The position numbers and the translations under genes are program-made. Below, piece by piece: positions 41,400 through 54,425 of a stretch of DNA of 64,000 nucleotides. Position 1 is the first letter of the stretch. Every line of letters begins with the position of its first letter. Below the pieces are notes generated by a model that worked only from the letters and a program-made list of their open reading frames with translations, was not told the DNA's origin and did not search any database. The stretch lies in the NCBI GenBank assembly GCA_964035015.1, contig OZ036005.1, positions 5,030,747 to 5,094,746 on the forward strand, in the 5' to 3' direction. The DNA is from Corallium rubrum. Lineage: Eukaryota > Cnidaria > Anthozoa > Scleralcyonacea > Coralliidae.

Positions 41400-42560
41400 A
41401 CGGTGCCAAAATATTTTCAAAATGGCGGATTCTTTGAAAGAGGAGTGAAGTTGGTAGTTTCATTTACAAATGTACGTGTTTTTCAATCTCAATGGAAAAA
41501 TCGCCGGGAAGAAGTGTTTGAATTTTCTACGGTTAGTACATTAAATTACATTTCAGTGTTATTTGAGAAATTTATTCGCCGTTCAGTCGCGCGTACGAAT
41601 AATTTATACATGTATCGGTATTAAACTATTCATCATCTATTCGCTTTGTTTGCTCTTAACCATCAAGATAGTTGTCGATTACAGCAATTTATTAAGTGTA
41701 ACACTCTACATACGTTGCAAGCACCTGAGATCCTGTCCTGAAGACCGTATAAGCTCACGCTTCATCTCACTATTCTGACACAAACAAAATTGCCCTAAAA
41801 TTGCATGAAACGCCACAATTACGGTTTTAAATTATCTAAAAACACAAAAGAGATACTAGAAAACTGCACAGAAGTACTGATGAAGACTAGTTAAGGTCAA
41901 TTTGTGTGAAATGGTCTTGATGTCCAGACATTCTCCTTGGGCATTCTCCTGAATCAATGTACAATTTTAATTCTGAACTTTTCAACAAAAGAATTTGAAT
42001 ATATAAAGACAGCTTTGGCTAAAAATAACATGACATAATCCTTTTATAGTATTGTATTCGTATTTATACACTGCCTATGGCCCTATGCCGCACAACACTA
42101 TATGTAGAATCTTCAAAACAAATGATGACTGCACCATTGATTAATTATATATATATACATGTATTATTAAAGAGTGTTTTTTGTGATTGCCCTTTAGGTC
42201 TTAGTTTGGTTGCAACTTTTTCCTACCTATTTCAGGCCATGAGGCTATATATTGTCCACCTCAGTGAATTGAATATTAATTTTTGTATACATCACCGATC
42301 GAAAAAAAATTCACATTGTTTAAAGGACCAGCCATGAAAATTTTTACACTTGTTTGGACAGGCTTCAAAAATTTTCCTGCCTGATAGAGTGGGTCATAAA
42401 AAATGTTGAACAAATAATGACCGGTCCCCAAGACCCGCACATCAATTCCATGCTCCCTGGTAAAAGCAGGGTGACCATGAGATAAATCACAAGATAATTC
42501 ACAACTACCACGGGACAAAAAAATGAAATTACTGATACTGAAAAAAATGAAATTACAAAT
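41400..42560. other. Non-coding stretch
   Basis: No gene recognised. Short frames lack domains or splice context. Confidence 0.45.
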
Positions 42561-43210
42561 ACTGTAACTTGCAAATTTGTTAAACTAAATTTGCATGTAA
42601 TTTGCTAATGGTGTGTTATAAATTTGCACTCAAATACGTTTGCAACAATTTTGCATATGAATTTTCCCCTTTGCAAATTAGTTACCAAATTTGCAATAAA
42701 TTTGCCTATGAAGGTAAATTTATAGCAAATTTGAAAAGAAATTTGCATGACTTTGCCCAATAGTTTATTCAACTTTGCTGTTTTTAACTTTGCAAAATTT
42801 TGCTAATGGCTTTGCTCAAGTCAATTTTTAATGCAAATTCGTCATTAAATTTCCCAACTTTGACGCTATTGCAAATTTATTGTAAAACTGAACGTTGCGA
42901 GTGCCTTCTATAAAAATACAATTTTTTTTTATGTTTTGATCAAAGCTTGGCAAACTTAGTAAATTATCAGAATCTGATTAGGCTGAGTTAATATACTTGG
43001 TACTCTTGAAAAAAATTAAGAACCTATAAATAGATCTGGTAGTTTTAAAATATATGCACAGCCAATTTTTATTGGCCATTATAAGTGCTAATTACATTTT
43101 GCGGTTTTGTAACTTTGCAAAATTTTACTAATGAATTTGCTTCAATTTAAAAAGCAAATTTGTAGTTAAATTTGCACAAGTTTCCAACCATTGCAAATAT
43201 ATAGCATAAA
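42560..43210. repeat. Degenerate AATTTGC/GCAAATT-rich stretch
   Basis: AAATTTGC, TTTGCAAATT and variants recur about every 15-30 bp on both strands, without a fixed period. Confidence 0.6.
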
Positions 43211-43224
43211 ACTGAATAAAATTG

Positions 43225-43372
43225 AGTAAAACTCAATCAATCAATCAATCAATCAATCATTCATTCAAACAATCAATCAATAAATAATTAGTCAATCAAC
43301 CAATCAATCGACCAATCAATCATTGATCAATCAAATTAATTAATTAATTGATTAATCAATAACAATTAAACA
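43225..43372. repeat. TCAA/ATTA tetranucleotide repeat
   Basis: CAATCAATCAAT runs with interruptions, turning into TTAATTAATTAATTG. Confidence 0.85.
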
Positions 43373-44317
43373 ACGGTGCCTTGTTTATTCAAAACATGCT
43401 TTTTGTTCCACAAAAAAAAATATAACCCTATGTTTGAGACTTAGAATGACAAAAATTGTACCATAACCTTCCAACAGGATATCCTATATAGCCTGTATCT
43501 TAGAGCACCAGCGGTCAACAAGAAACAACACGAATGCTTAAAATAATGTGCTTATACACAACAAGCTTCTACAGAAAGGCATTTGCCTAAATATGAAAAA
43601 GTATGCTCAAAAAAACATAAATACTTTTTGCGATCGATATGCGTCATCGGAAGTCGTCGGATTAAAGTCGGAGGCTTTGTTCATACTTCATAGTTTTATT
43701 GGCCAATCATATCTCAAGAAATTTCCCGCTAAAACACACTAATTCAAGCAAGAAGATGGCGGGTTGGTTTAGTCTGAATGGACACAAGGAAATAATCCAT
43801 CTTTTTACAGTGAACATCTACAAAAAACGTCATAATTTGTCATCAAAGTGGTGCCTTAGGAAACCTCTTGTTTATCCAGTGCTATCTGTCTAAATATGTG
43901 GATTTTTGACGTCAAAAAAGCTTGTTAAACACTGCAGTGACGGCACTGTACAAACAAAAACTGGAAACGATTGATCACGACAAACGACGCCAAAAAGTTG
44001 AAGAAATCGCGTTACTTTGATAAAAAGAGGTTAGTAAACTGAAGGAGTGTGAACTATTAGTAATAGTATTCTGTATCTTGGATTAAATTGCAGTGTTCCA
44101 CAGCGGGATAAATAGCGTTTGTATCTTCGAAAAATATAAATTTTGACAGTGTTTGACCATAAATCAAATATCTAAGTTTGGCAAGTAGTTAAATCGTTAC
44201 TAGTTTTTGTATTTTATAAATGTATTTTGTAAGTTAAGAATTTTGTGGTTGCTCTTCGCAACTCTTTGTTTTATAAATAAAAGTTTATATATCAAAGGCT
44301 TTTTTCAATTCTTTCTT
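43373..44317. other. Non-coding stretch
   Basis: A short frame after an ATGGCGGG at 43755 (46 codons) has no support. Nothing else recognised. Confidence 0.4.
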
Positions 44318-46626
44318 TGGGCCAGAGCTTAACGATAGAACACCAAACATAAAGACAGAAAGATATTCTACCAACTAAACAAGACAAGTAAGTAGAAAGA
44401 AACAATTTGTTTATTTTTAAGTGTAGCTAATCCCATACCTATATAAGTAATAATAATTTTTATAGGTGGTGCATTATTTAAGATGATATTTATAATATTG
44501 TACTGTACTGTATTGCATTGTATTCAAATGTTTTGCTTGAATGTGTTGCAGTATTGTAAATATTTCTTTTATTATTTTGTATAGTTTTACAGTGTCTTAA
44601 AAGGTATAAATATTCTCTTTGCATTTGTATTGCAGAGTGCTGTATTGTATATTGTATTGTACATTAATGTATTGTATTGTATTGTATTGTATTGTATTGT
44701 ATTGTATTGTATTGTATGGTATGGTATGGTGTGGTGTGGTGTGGTGTGGTGTGTGGTGTGGTATGGTATGGTATATGGTATGATATGGTATGGTATGGTA
44801 TGGCATGGCATGGCATGGCATTGCATTTTATAGTATTGTATTGCTTATTGCATTGCTTAATGCAGTGCAATGCAATGCATTGCATTGTAATATTGTATTA
44901 TATTGTAACTTTTCAAACATTTATCTTTTAAGTGTTGTTAATGTCTCATACCTATTTAATACCTATTTATAATTGAATAAATAATTTTTATAATATTGTA
45001 CTAATTAATACTTTACTAGTACTGCACTGCACTGTATTTGTACTGTACTGTACTGTACTGTACTGTACTGTACTGTACTGTACTGTACTGTACTGTACTG
45101 TACTGTACTGTATACTGTACTGTATACTGTACTGTATACTGTACTGTATACTGTACTGTATACTGTACTGTACTGTACTTTATTATACAACTGCATTAAA
45201 AACTGTCCAAATAACGCTTAAAATTAGTGCAAATATACAGTGATATTTGCATAGTTAGGTATTTGCACTGGTTATTTGGATTGTTAGCAAATGAAAGTTA
45301 TCACATGGGAGACTACTTCATGTATGCTTATTATTTTGTCTTGGTGCAAGTCACACCACTTCTCTGGCCTTTTTAGAGTTTTCTTTTTCCATAAAAATTT
45401 GTTCATCAGAGCAGTTGTATAGTAAATATCTTATTAGGTGTTTTGGTGTGTAGTATTGCTGTATATTTTTACTCGTTTGTATTTTGACTCGCTCTGTTTT
45501 GGTGTGTAGTATCGCTGTATATTTTTACTCACTGTTTGTATTTTGATGAGCCTGCAGGCTCGTCAAAATATAAACAACGAGAAAAAATATACAGCGATAT
45601 GCAGGCTCGTCAAAATACAAACAAGTAAAAATATACAGCGATACTACACACCAAAACATCTAATAAGATATATGTACTGTATTGCACTGCACTGTAATGT
45701 ACTGCACTGTACTGTACTGTTTTTGTATTGTTATTGCATATTGTATTGTATTGGAGTGTTGTAAAGTCTTGTATTGTATAGTTTTGCAGTGTATTAACAT
45801 TTATTGCATTGTAATGAGGACTGTGTCACACTGCATTGTATTGCGTTGCATTGTTTTGCATTGTTTTGCATTACATTGCATTGTATTACATGCATTAATT
45901 GTATTGGAGTCCATTGCATTGAAATGCAATATTTTGAAAATATTACTGTAACTTTGCAAGTCTATCTATTTCAATATCTTAAATTTTCATGTATTTTTTA
46001 GGCTCGAGTATAATCTAGAAAATCAAACAAAAAGACAGAAAGATATAATTTTATTCTACTAACTATTTAATAAGTAAGTAGAAAAATATGTTTATTTTTA
46101 ATGTGGCTTGTTTATAAATTATTAAAGATGATATTTATATAATGTTGTTCTGTATAAGTATTGTAAAGTTTTTAGAGATGTGCCAGATCTGGGTATTGGT
46201 GCCCTGTGGGCAGTATCCAGTAAAATTTTGCTATCTGGCAGTGTCTGGTATTTGGTAAAACATTTTACAGTTTTAAAGGACTGCCTTCCCTTCTCTTGCC
46301 TTAATTGTTTTGTCTTACCTCACTTTGCCTTGGCACTTACCTTGCAGGTTGCCTCACTTTGCCTAATTTACATCTCAGGTATTGTTATGCATTTACATTG
46401 TAATTTGGATTTATTCGAATTACTGCATTGTAAATTTGCAAGTATATTTATTTTTTATCATCAATTTTCATGTGTTATTTCTAGGCCAGAGTTTAACTAT
46501 ATATAGACGACCAAACATAGAGACAGAAACATATTTAAAAGTATAGACAAGTAAGTAGAAAACAACAATTATATCTATATTATGCACTGTTATATCCTAT
46601 ACCTATTTATAAATAGATGATATCTA
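44318..46626. repeat. Higher-order repeat: conserved spacers alternating with pentamer arrays
   Basis: A spacer with GCCAGAGYTTAAC, ACCAAACATARAGACAGAAA, ACAAGTAAGTAGAAA and a TTTATTTTTAA-GTG motif recurs at about 44318-44480, 45995-46110 and 46482-46620; a shorter part (CTCATACCTATTTA) is at 44944. Between spacers are arrays of different pentamers: TATTG (44663-44716), TATGG/TGTGG (44717-44810), TACTG (45040-45178) and degenerate TGCAT/TATTG (45670-45930). Confidence 0.75.
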
Positions 46627-49600
46627 TATATTGTCTTGTCTTGCATCTTGTCTTGTCTTGCATCTTGTCTTGCATCTTATCTTGCATCTTGTCTTGCATC
46701 TTGTCTTGCATCTTGTCTTGCATCTTGTCTTGCATCTTGTCTTGCATCTTGTCTTGCATCTTGTCTTGCATCTTGTCTTGCATCTTGTCTTGTCTTGCAT
46801 CTTGTCTTGTCTTGCATCTTGTCTTGTCTTGCATCTTGTCTTGTCTTGCATCTTGTCTTGTCTTGCATCTTGTCTTGTCTTGCATCTTGTCTTGTCTTGC
46901 ATCTTGTCTTGTCTTGCATCTTGTCTTGTCTTGTCTTGTCTTGTCTTGTCTTGTCTTGTCTTGTCTTGTCTTGTCTTGTCTTGTCTTGTCTTGTCTTGTC
47001 TTGTCTTGTCTTGTCTTGTCTTGTCTTGTCTTGTCTTTGTCTTGTCTTGTCTTGTCTTGTCTTGTCTTGTCTTGTCTTGTCTTGTCTTGTCTTGTCTTGT
47101 CTTGTCTTGTCTTGTCTTGTCTTGTCTTGTCTTGTCTTGTCTTGTCTTGGTCTTGTCTTTGTCTTGTCTTGGTCTTGTCTTGGTCTTGTCTTGGTCTTGT
47201 CTTGGTCTTGTCTTGGTCTTGTCTTGGTCTTGTCTTGGTCTTGTCTTGGTCTTGTCTTGGTCTTGTCTTGGTCTTGTCTTGGTCTTGTCTTGGTCTTGTC
47301 TTGCGTCTTGTCTTGCGTCTTGTCTTGCGTCTTGTCTTGCGTCTTGTCTTGCGTCTTGTCTTGCGTCTTGTCTTGCGTCTTGTCTTGCGTCTTGTCTTGC
47401 GTCTTGTCTTGCGTCTTGTCTTGCGTCTTGTCTTGCGTCTTGTCTTGCGTCTTGTCTTGCGTCTTGTCTTGCGTCTTGTCTTGCGTCTTGTCTTGCGTCT
47501 TGTCTTGCGTCTTGTCTTGCGTCTTGTCTTGCGTCTTGTCTTGCGTCTTGTCTTGCGTCTTGTCTTGCGTCTTGTCTTGCGTCTTGTCTTGCGTCTTGTC
47601 TTGCGTCTTGTCTTGCGTCTTGTCTTGCGTCTTGTCTTGCGTCTTGTCTTGCGTCTTGTCTTGCGTCTTGTCTTGCGTCTTGTCTTGCGTCTTGTCTTGC
47701 GTCTTGTCTTGCGTCTTGTCTTGCGTCTTGTCTTGCGTCTTGTCTTGCGTCTTGTCTTGCGTCTTGTCTTGCGTCTTGTCTTGCGTCTTGTCTTGCGTCT
47801 TGTCTTGCGTCTTGTCTTGCGTCTTGTCTTGCGTCTTGTCTTGCGTCTTGTCTTGCGTCTTGTCTTGCGTCTTGTCTTGCGTCTTGTCTTGCGTCTTGTC
47901 TTGCGTCTTGTCTTGCGTCTTGTCTTGCGTCTTGTCTTGCGTCTTGTCTTGCGTCTTGTCTTGCGTCTTGTCTTGCGTCTTGTCTTGCGTCTTGTCTTGC
48001 GTCTTGTCTTGCGTCTTGTCTTGCGTCTTGTCTTGCGTCTTGTCTTGCGTCTTGTCTTGCATCTTGTCTTGCATCTTGTCTTGCATCTTGTCTTGCATCT
48101 TGTCTTGCATCTTGTCTTGCATCTTGTCTTGCATCTTGTCTTGCATCTTGTCTTGCATCTTGTCTTGCATCTTGTCTTGCATCTTGTCTTGCATCTTGTC
48201 TTGCATCTTGTCTTGCATCTTGTCTTGCATCTTGTCTTGCATCTTGTCTTGCATCTTGTCTTGCATCTTGTCTTGCATCTTGTCTTGCATCTTGTCTTGC
48301 ATCTTGTCTTGCATCTTGTCTTGCATCTTGTCTTGCATCTTGTCTTGCATCTTGTCTTGCATCTTGTCTTGCATCTTGTCTTGCATCTTGTCTTGCATCT
48401 TGTCTTGCATCTTGTCTTGCATCTTGTCTTGCATCTTGTCTTGCATCTTGTCTTGCATCTTGTCTTGCATCTTGTCTTGCATCTTGTCTTGCATCTTGTC
48501 TTGCATCTTGTCTTGCATCTTGTCTTGCATCTTGTCTTGCATCTTGTCTTGCATCTTGTCTTGCATCTTGTCTTGCATCTTGTCTTGCATCTTGTCTTGC
48601 ATCTTGTCTTGCATCTTGTCTTGCATCTTGTCTTGCATCTTGTCTTGCATCTTGTCTTGCATCTTGTCTTGCATCTTGTCTTGCATCTTGTCTTGCATCT
48701 TGTCTTGCATCTTGTCTTGCATCTTGTCTTGCATCTTGTCTTGCATCTTGTCTTGCATCTTGTCTTGCATCTTGTCTTGCATCTTGTCTTGCATCTTGTC
48801 TTGCATCTTGTCTTGCATCTTGTCTTGCATCTTGTCTTGCATCTTGTCTTGCATCTTGTCTTGCATCTTGTCTTGCATCTTGTCTTGCATCTTGTCTTGC
48901 ATCTTGTCTTGCATCTTGTCTTGCATCTTGTCTTGCATCTTGTCTTGCATCTTGTCTTGCATCTTGTCTTGCATCTTGTCTTGCATCTTGTCTTGCATCT
49001 TGTCTTGCATCTTGTCTTGCATCTTGTCTTGCATCTTGTCTTGCATCTTGTCTTGCATCTTGTCTTGCATCTTGTCTTGCATCTTGTCTTGCATCTTGTC
49101 TTGCATCTTGTCTTGCATCTTGTCTTGCATCTTGTCTTGCATCTTGTCTTGCATCTTGTCTTGCATCTTGTCTTGCATCTTGTCTTGCATCTTGTCTTGC
49201 ATCTTGTCTTGCATCTTGTCTTGCATCTTGTCTTGCATCTTGTCTTGCATCTTGTCTTGCATCTTGTCTTGCATCTTGTCTTGCATCTTGTCTTGCATCT
49301 TGTCTTGCATCTTGTCTTGCATCTTGTCTTGCATCTTGTCTTGCATCTTGTCTTGCATCTTGTCTTGCATCTTGTCTTGCATCTTGTCTTGCATCTTGTC
49401 TTGCATCTTGTCTTGCATCTTGTCTTGCATCTTGTCTTGCATCTTGTCTTGCATCTTGTCTTGCATCTTGTCTTGCATCTTGTCTTGCATCTTGTCTTGC
49501 ATCTTGTCTTGCATCTTGTCTTGCATCTTGTCTTGCATCTTGTCTTGCATCTTGTCTTGCATCTTGTCTTGCATCTTGTCTTGCATCTTGTCTTGCATCT

Positions 49601-51945
49601 TGTCTTGCATCTTGTCTTGCATCTTGTCTTGCATCTTGTCTTGCATCTTGTCTTGCATCTTGTCTTGCATCTTGTCTTGCATCTTGTCTTGCATCTTGTC
49701 TTGCATCTTGTCTTGCATCTTGTCTTGCATCTTGTCTTGCATCTTGTCTTGCATCTTGTCTTGCATCTTGTCTTGCATCTTGTCTTGCATCTTGTCTTGC
49801 ATCTTGTCTTGCATCTTGTCTTGCATCTTGTCTTGCATCTTGTCTTGCATCTTGTCTTGCATCTTGTCTTGCATCTTGTCTTGCATCTTGTCTTGCATCT
49901 TGTCTTGCATCTTGTCTTGCATCTTGTCTTGCATCTTGTCTTGCATCTTGTCTTGCATCTTGTCTTGCATCTTGTCTTGCATCTTGTCTTGCATCTTGTC
50001 TTGCATCTTGTCTTGCATCTTGTCTTGCATCTTGTCTTGCATCTTGTCTTGCATCTTGTCTTGCATCTTGTCTTGCATCTTGTCTTGCATCTTGTCTTGC
50101 ATCTTGTCTTGCATCTTGTCTTGCATCTTGTCTTGCATCTTGTCTTGCATCTTGTCTTGCATCTTGTCTTGCATCTTGTCTTGCATCTTGTCTTGCATCT
50201 TGTCTTGCATCTTGTCTTGCATCTTGTCTTGCATCTTGTCTTGCATCTTGTCTTGCATCTTGTCTTGCATCTTGTCTTGCATCTTGTCTTGCATCTTGTC
50301 TTGCATCTTGTCTTGCATCTTGTCTTGCATCTTGTCTTGCATCTTGTCTTGCATCTTGTCTTGCATCTTGTCTTGCATCTTGTCTTGCATCTTGTCTTGC
50401 ATCTTGTCTTGCATCTTGTCTTGCATCTTGTCTTGCATCTTGTCTTGCATCTTGTCTTGCATCTTGTCTTGCATCTTGTCTTGCATCTTGTCTTGCATCT
50501 TGTCTTGCATCTTGTCTTGCATCTTGTCTTGCATCTTGTCTTGCATCTTGTCTTGCATCTTGTCTTGCATCTTGTCTTGCATCTTGTCTTGCATCTTGTC
50601 TTGCATCTTGTCTTGCATCTTGTCTTGCATCTTGTCTTGCATCTTGTCTTGCATCTTGTCTTGCATCTTGTCTTGCATCTTGTCTTGCATCTTGTCTTGC
50701 ATCTTGTCTTGCATCTTGTCTTGCATCTTGTCTTGCATCTTGTCTTGCATCTTGTCTTGCATCTTGTCTTGCATCTTGTCTTGCATCTTGTCTTGCATCT
50801 TGTCTTGCATCTTGTCTTGCATCTTGTCTTGCATCTTGTCTTGCATCTTGTCTTGCATCTTGTCTTGCATCTTGTCTTGCATCTTGTCTTGCATCTTGTC
50901 TTGCATCTTGTCTTGCATCTTGTCTTGCATCTTGTCTTGCATCTTGTCTTGCATCTTGTCTTGCATCTTGTCTTGCATCTTGTCTTGCATCTTGTCTTGC
51001 ATCTTGTCTTGCATCTTGTCTTGCATCTTGTCTTGCATCTTGTCTTGCATCTTGTCTTGCATCTTGTCTTGCATCTTGTCTTGCATCTTGTCTTGCATCT
51101 TGTCTTGCATCTTGTCTTGCATCTTGTCTTGCATCTTGTCTTGCATCTTGTCTTGCATCTTGTCTTGCATCTTGTCTTGCATCTTGTCTTGCATCTTGTC
51201 TTGCATCTTGTCTTGCATCTTGTCTTGCATCTTGTCTTGCATCTTGTCTTGCATCTTGTCTTGCATCTTGTCTTGCATCTTGTCTTGCATCTTGTCTTGC
51301 ATCTTGTCTTGCATCTTGTCTTGCATCTTGTCTTGCATCTTGTCTTGCATCTTGTCTTGCATCTTGTCTTGTCTTGCATCTTGTCTTGCATCTTGTCTTG
51401 CATCTTGTCTTGCATCGTGTCTTGTCCTGTCCTGTCCTGTCCTGTCCTGTCCTGTCCTGTCCTGTCCTGTCCTGTCTTGTCTTGTCTTGTCTTGTCTTGT
51501 CTTGTCTTGTCTTGTCTTGTCTTGTCTTGTCTTGTCTTGTCTTGTCTTCTCTTGTCTTGTCTTGTCTTGTCTTGTCTTGTCTTGTCTTGTCTTGTCTTGT
51601 CTTGCGTCTTGCGTCTTGCGTCTTGCGTCTTGCGTCTTGCGTCTTGCGTCTGGCGTCTGGCGTCTGGCGTCTGGCGTCTGGCGTCTGGCGTCTGGCGTCT
51701 GGCGTCTGGCGTCTGGCGTCTGGCGTCTGGCGTCTGGCGTCTGGCGTCTGGCGTCTTGTCTCGCGTCTTGTCTCGCGTCTTGTCTCGCGTCTTGTCTCGC
51801 GTCTTGTCTCGCGTCTCGCGTCTTGTCTCGCGTCTCGCGTCTTGTCTCGCGTCTCGCGTCTTGTCTCGCGTCTCGCGTCTTGTCTCGCGTCTCGCGTCTT
51901 GTCTCGCGTCTCGCGTCTTGTCTCGCGTCTCGCGTCTTGTCATGG
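46627..51945. repeat. 5.3 kb composite array built from CTTGT-type units
   Basis: Successive blocks: mixed CTTGTCTTGCAT and 17-mers (46627-46920); CTTGT 5-mer (46920-47148); CTTGTCTTGGT 11-mer (47148-47302); CTTGTCTTGCGT 12-mer (47302-48058, ~63 units); CTTGTCTTGCAT 12-mer (48058-51368, ~275 units, nearly identical); CCTGT (51424-51475); CTTGT (51476-51602); CTTGCGT and CTGGCGT 7-mers (51602-51753); CTTGTCTCGCGT 12-mer and its 19-mer extension (51753-51940). Periods divisible by three remove stops, so the 1561-1778-residue frames (LVLH, LASC, MQDK, KTRC repeats) are artefacts. Confidence 0.96.
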
Positions 51946-52517
51946 CATGAGAAAGGCTAACTGATTAACACCCACAATCTATATTGTTTGTAGAACCATT
52001 AAATCCCTTATTCATCTGATTGTATGCATGCATATAGTGCATGCATGTGATACATACATAATATAACTATTCAAAAAGATGTCCAGATAACAACTTATCC
52101 TACTGCGTACTGTACAGTATAGCACACTAGAGGCTAGTTTACATAATACAGAAAAGCCAGAATGAATGCTGCCAGTACTGTAATGACCAGTAAAAGTTGA
52201 ACAAAGCTCAACTTTTACAGTCTTTGCGGTAACGTTACATCATTCGTTATAACAGATGCATGTGGCTTAAATTAAAGTGTTTTCCCTCAGTAAATTTGAT
52301 AAAATACACAACTTAATTTGTTAGTGAGTACGAGATTAGATGGTTTACCATTAATGGTCACTCGATCATGTTATTAAAGGATTGGAACATCATTCATGAA
52401 GCTTAAAGTTAAGATTCCAAGTTAAGATTCGGAATAATAAGTGACATTCAAATCAGAATCCAATCTGTATGAGAGGAATTCCTAGCTTTAATACGATTGA
52501 CATCGGTGTAGGAGAAA

Positions 52518-52961
52518 CAGGGGCGTAGGAAGCAGTGTTACTTTGGGGGGGCTACTTGAGTTTGTGTAATGCGCATTCGCGGCTTTGCCACAAATCCGCC
52601 TACGGGGTCCACGACTAGTTTTCAGCTTCAGAAAAATGGTCATATAGCATGGGGATTCTACCTATGCGCTGTGCGTACTGGGTTCTACTGCAGCCCAGGC
52701 CCCTCGCGTCCCTGCCTGGTGATGCCTGCAGAGAAATAGATTTCGGTCATATGACGAATTTCCCGTTCTGTACGAAAGAAATCCATATTTTTATGGTGTT
52801 AGGAGGATTTAATTTTTATTTTTATAAATTATTACCAACGATCTCTTTAACTCATTTAATCTCAAACCGTAGTTGGGCAAAATATTGGGGGGGCTAATAT
52901 CAGCAAGATAAAATATTGGGGGGGCTACAGCCCCTTAGCCCCCCCGGTTCCTACGCCCTTG
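52518..52961. mobile_element. hAT-type MITE, third family member
   Basis: Starts CAGGGGCGTAGGAAGC, ends TTCCTACGCCCTTG. Flanked by AGGAGAAA (52510-52517, 52962-52969). GGGGGGGCTA motifs lie near both ends. No transposase. Confidence 0.9.
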
Positions 52962-53086
52962 AGGAGAAACATCTCAATAAGTAATTTGGAACAGTATGAA
53001 ATTACCCTTATTTTCCACGCATTGCCCATTTCCTTATATCCATATCAATGGCGTTTGCAACACTTTATATTTTAATAGGAAGACGA

Positions 53087-53398
53087 CGATTTTAACGACG
53101 CTGTACGCAAAGCAACTTTCCAAAAGTAATTGGAGTTGGAGATGACATCTTCTGCTTGGATCGACTGGTGGTCTGTTCAGAGGAAAGCGAATTGGTGGAT
53201 GTCACGGACATCCCAATCAAAACTGTGTTGTTGTCTCTACATGCGATGACTAACGTATTCTCAATCCAGTATCCACCAGAGTTCCAAGATATGTTCTTGT
53301 TCATGGATTCTCATGTGCTTCTTGGATTGCAGCACATTGCATCAAACAAAATTGCTGTCCAAAAATTTGTCAAAGATCTTGATCGCAAGCTTCTGTAA
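53087..53398 (+). CDS. Terminal exon of an uncharacterised protein gene or element
   Basis: Open to TAA at 53396-53398: VIGVGDDIFCLDRLVVCSEE, then IPIKTVLLSLHAMTNVFSIQ, YPPEFQDMFLFMDSHVLLGL and AVQKFVKDLDRKLL. A small beta segment followed by a helical end containing F-x-I-x-Y-P resembles the C-termini of uncharacterised cnidarian and fish proteins that often belong to repetitive genes. An acceptor-like TTTTAATAG at 53072-53080 is one frame off, so either the exon starts at a later AG or there is a frameshift. No upstream exons found. Confidence 0.45.
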
Positions 53399-53499
53399 AC
53401 CCTGATGCACAATATCATGTATATTCTTTGATCGTTGATTTATAGTAAAAGTTGAACGCATGTGAAATAGTACTGTCTTTCAATTAGTGTATATAGCAT

Positions 53500-54425
53500 T
53501 TGAATACCCAGTAGGAGATGGGGGATTTTACCCTGGGTAGCAGAGTAATTTTTACCCCCTGTTGAAGTTCTTCCTATTTTACCCCCAAAAAACGGGGCAT
53601 TCTGTGGAAATCGAATTTACCCCACATTTGGGGTAACTTTACCCCTAGAATTTCTCCCCTTAGGGGTAACTATTACCCTCATATTTTACCCTGTTAGCGC
53701 GGGTAGTTTTTACCCTCCTTTTATTCTATTAAATTTTGCCCCGAAAAAACGGGGCATTCTGTGGAAAATAAACTACCCCTACTATTCGGGGTGATTTTTA
53801 CTCCTTAAAATTTACAGTGTAGTTCGTGAGTTTTCCACCTTCTTTTCCGCAAACAAATGTGTCGAGATAAACAAGAAATGTAAAATTAGCTTCGGCCTGA
53901 CACAGAAAAAAGGCCTGGAACCAAGAAATTTCATCCGGGCATCGTTGTTTTGCCAACCAATTTATCCAATATGGCAGCCTTCAACTATTGGTTGCCTGTG
54001 GTTGGCTGAAATTAGGATTGGGTGCCCCCTCTAGTATTTATATGATCTCCATGCATTGGGAAGGGATTAGTAATGAGCCTGTTGTTGATATTTCAGCGGT
54101 TGTTCATCTCAAGTAGCGTTTTTGTATGGTCTAGCGCGCGTGTAAAATCGTCAAACTTTGAGGTCAAAGACAAAGCTTTTTGATAACATTGACAGGTATG
54201 TGTGTTTAATACTTAAATCGCTAAATTTGTGAAACTATGTCTTAATAGTGTTTAAAAATTCTTAATTTTTTGACTGCAGGCCCCAGGTATAGGGGGCATT
54301 TTACGACATTTGGAGGCATAAAGCATCCCCAGAATGTGGGGCATTTGTAAATATTAGAAAAAGGTCAAAATCAAATCCCCACCTTGTCCCGGGGTGGGGT
54401 GGGTCGGGGTTTACATTGACTCATG
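53500..54425 (+). repeat. Dispersed repeat, uninterrupted partner of 40088-41240
   Basis: 53500-53820 is rich in ACCCC/GGGGTAA motifs and ends ACTCCTTAAAATTTACAGTG. Then TAGTTCGTGAGTTTTCCACC continues without the foldback seen at 40467. Ends with GGGGTTTACATTGACTCATG. Confidence 0.72.

Noticed and set aside
43755-43893. 46-residue ORF after ATGGCGGGTTGG
   Set aside because: Good start context but short, no domain, no further exon found.
44587-45196. Short frames over the TATTG/TACTG arrays
   Set aside because: Low-complexity translations of the pentamers.
46607-51964. Several frames of 1561-1778 residues on both strands
   Set aside because: Products of 12-mer and pentamer repeats; overlapping in many frames and lacking any non-repeat domain.
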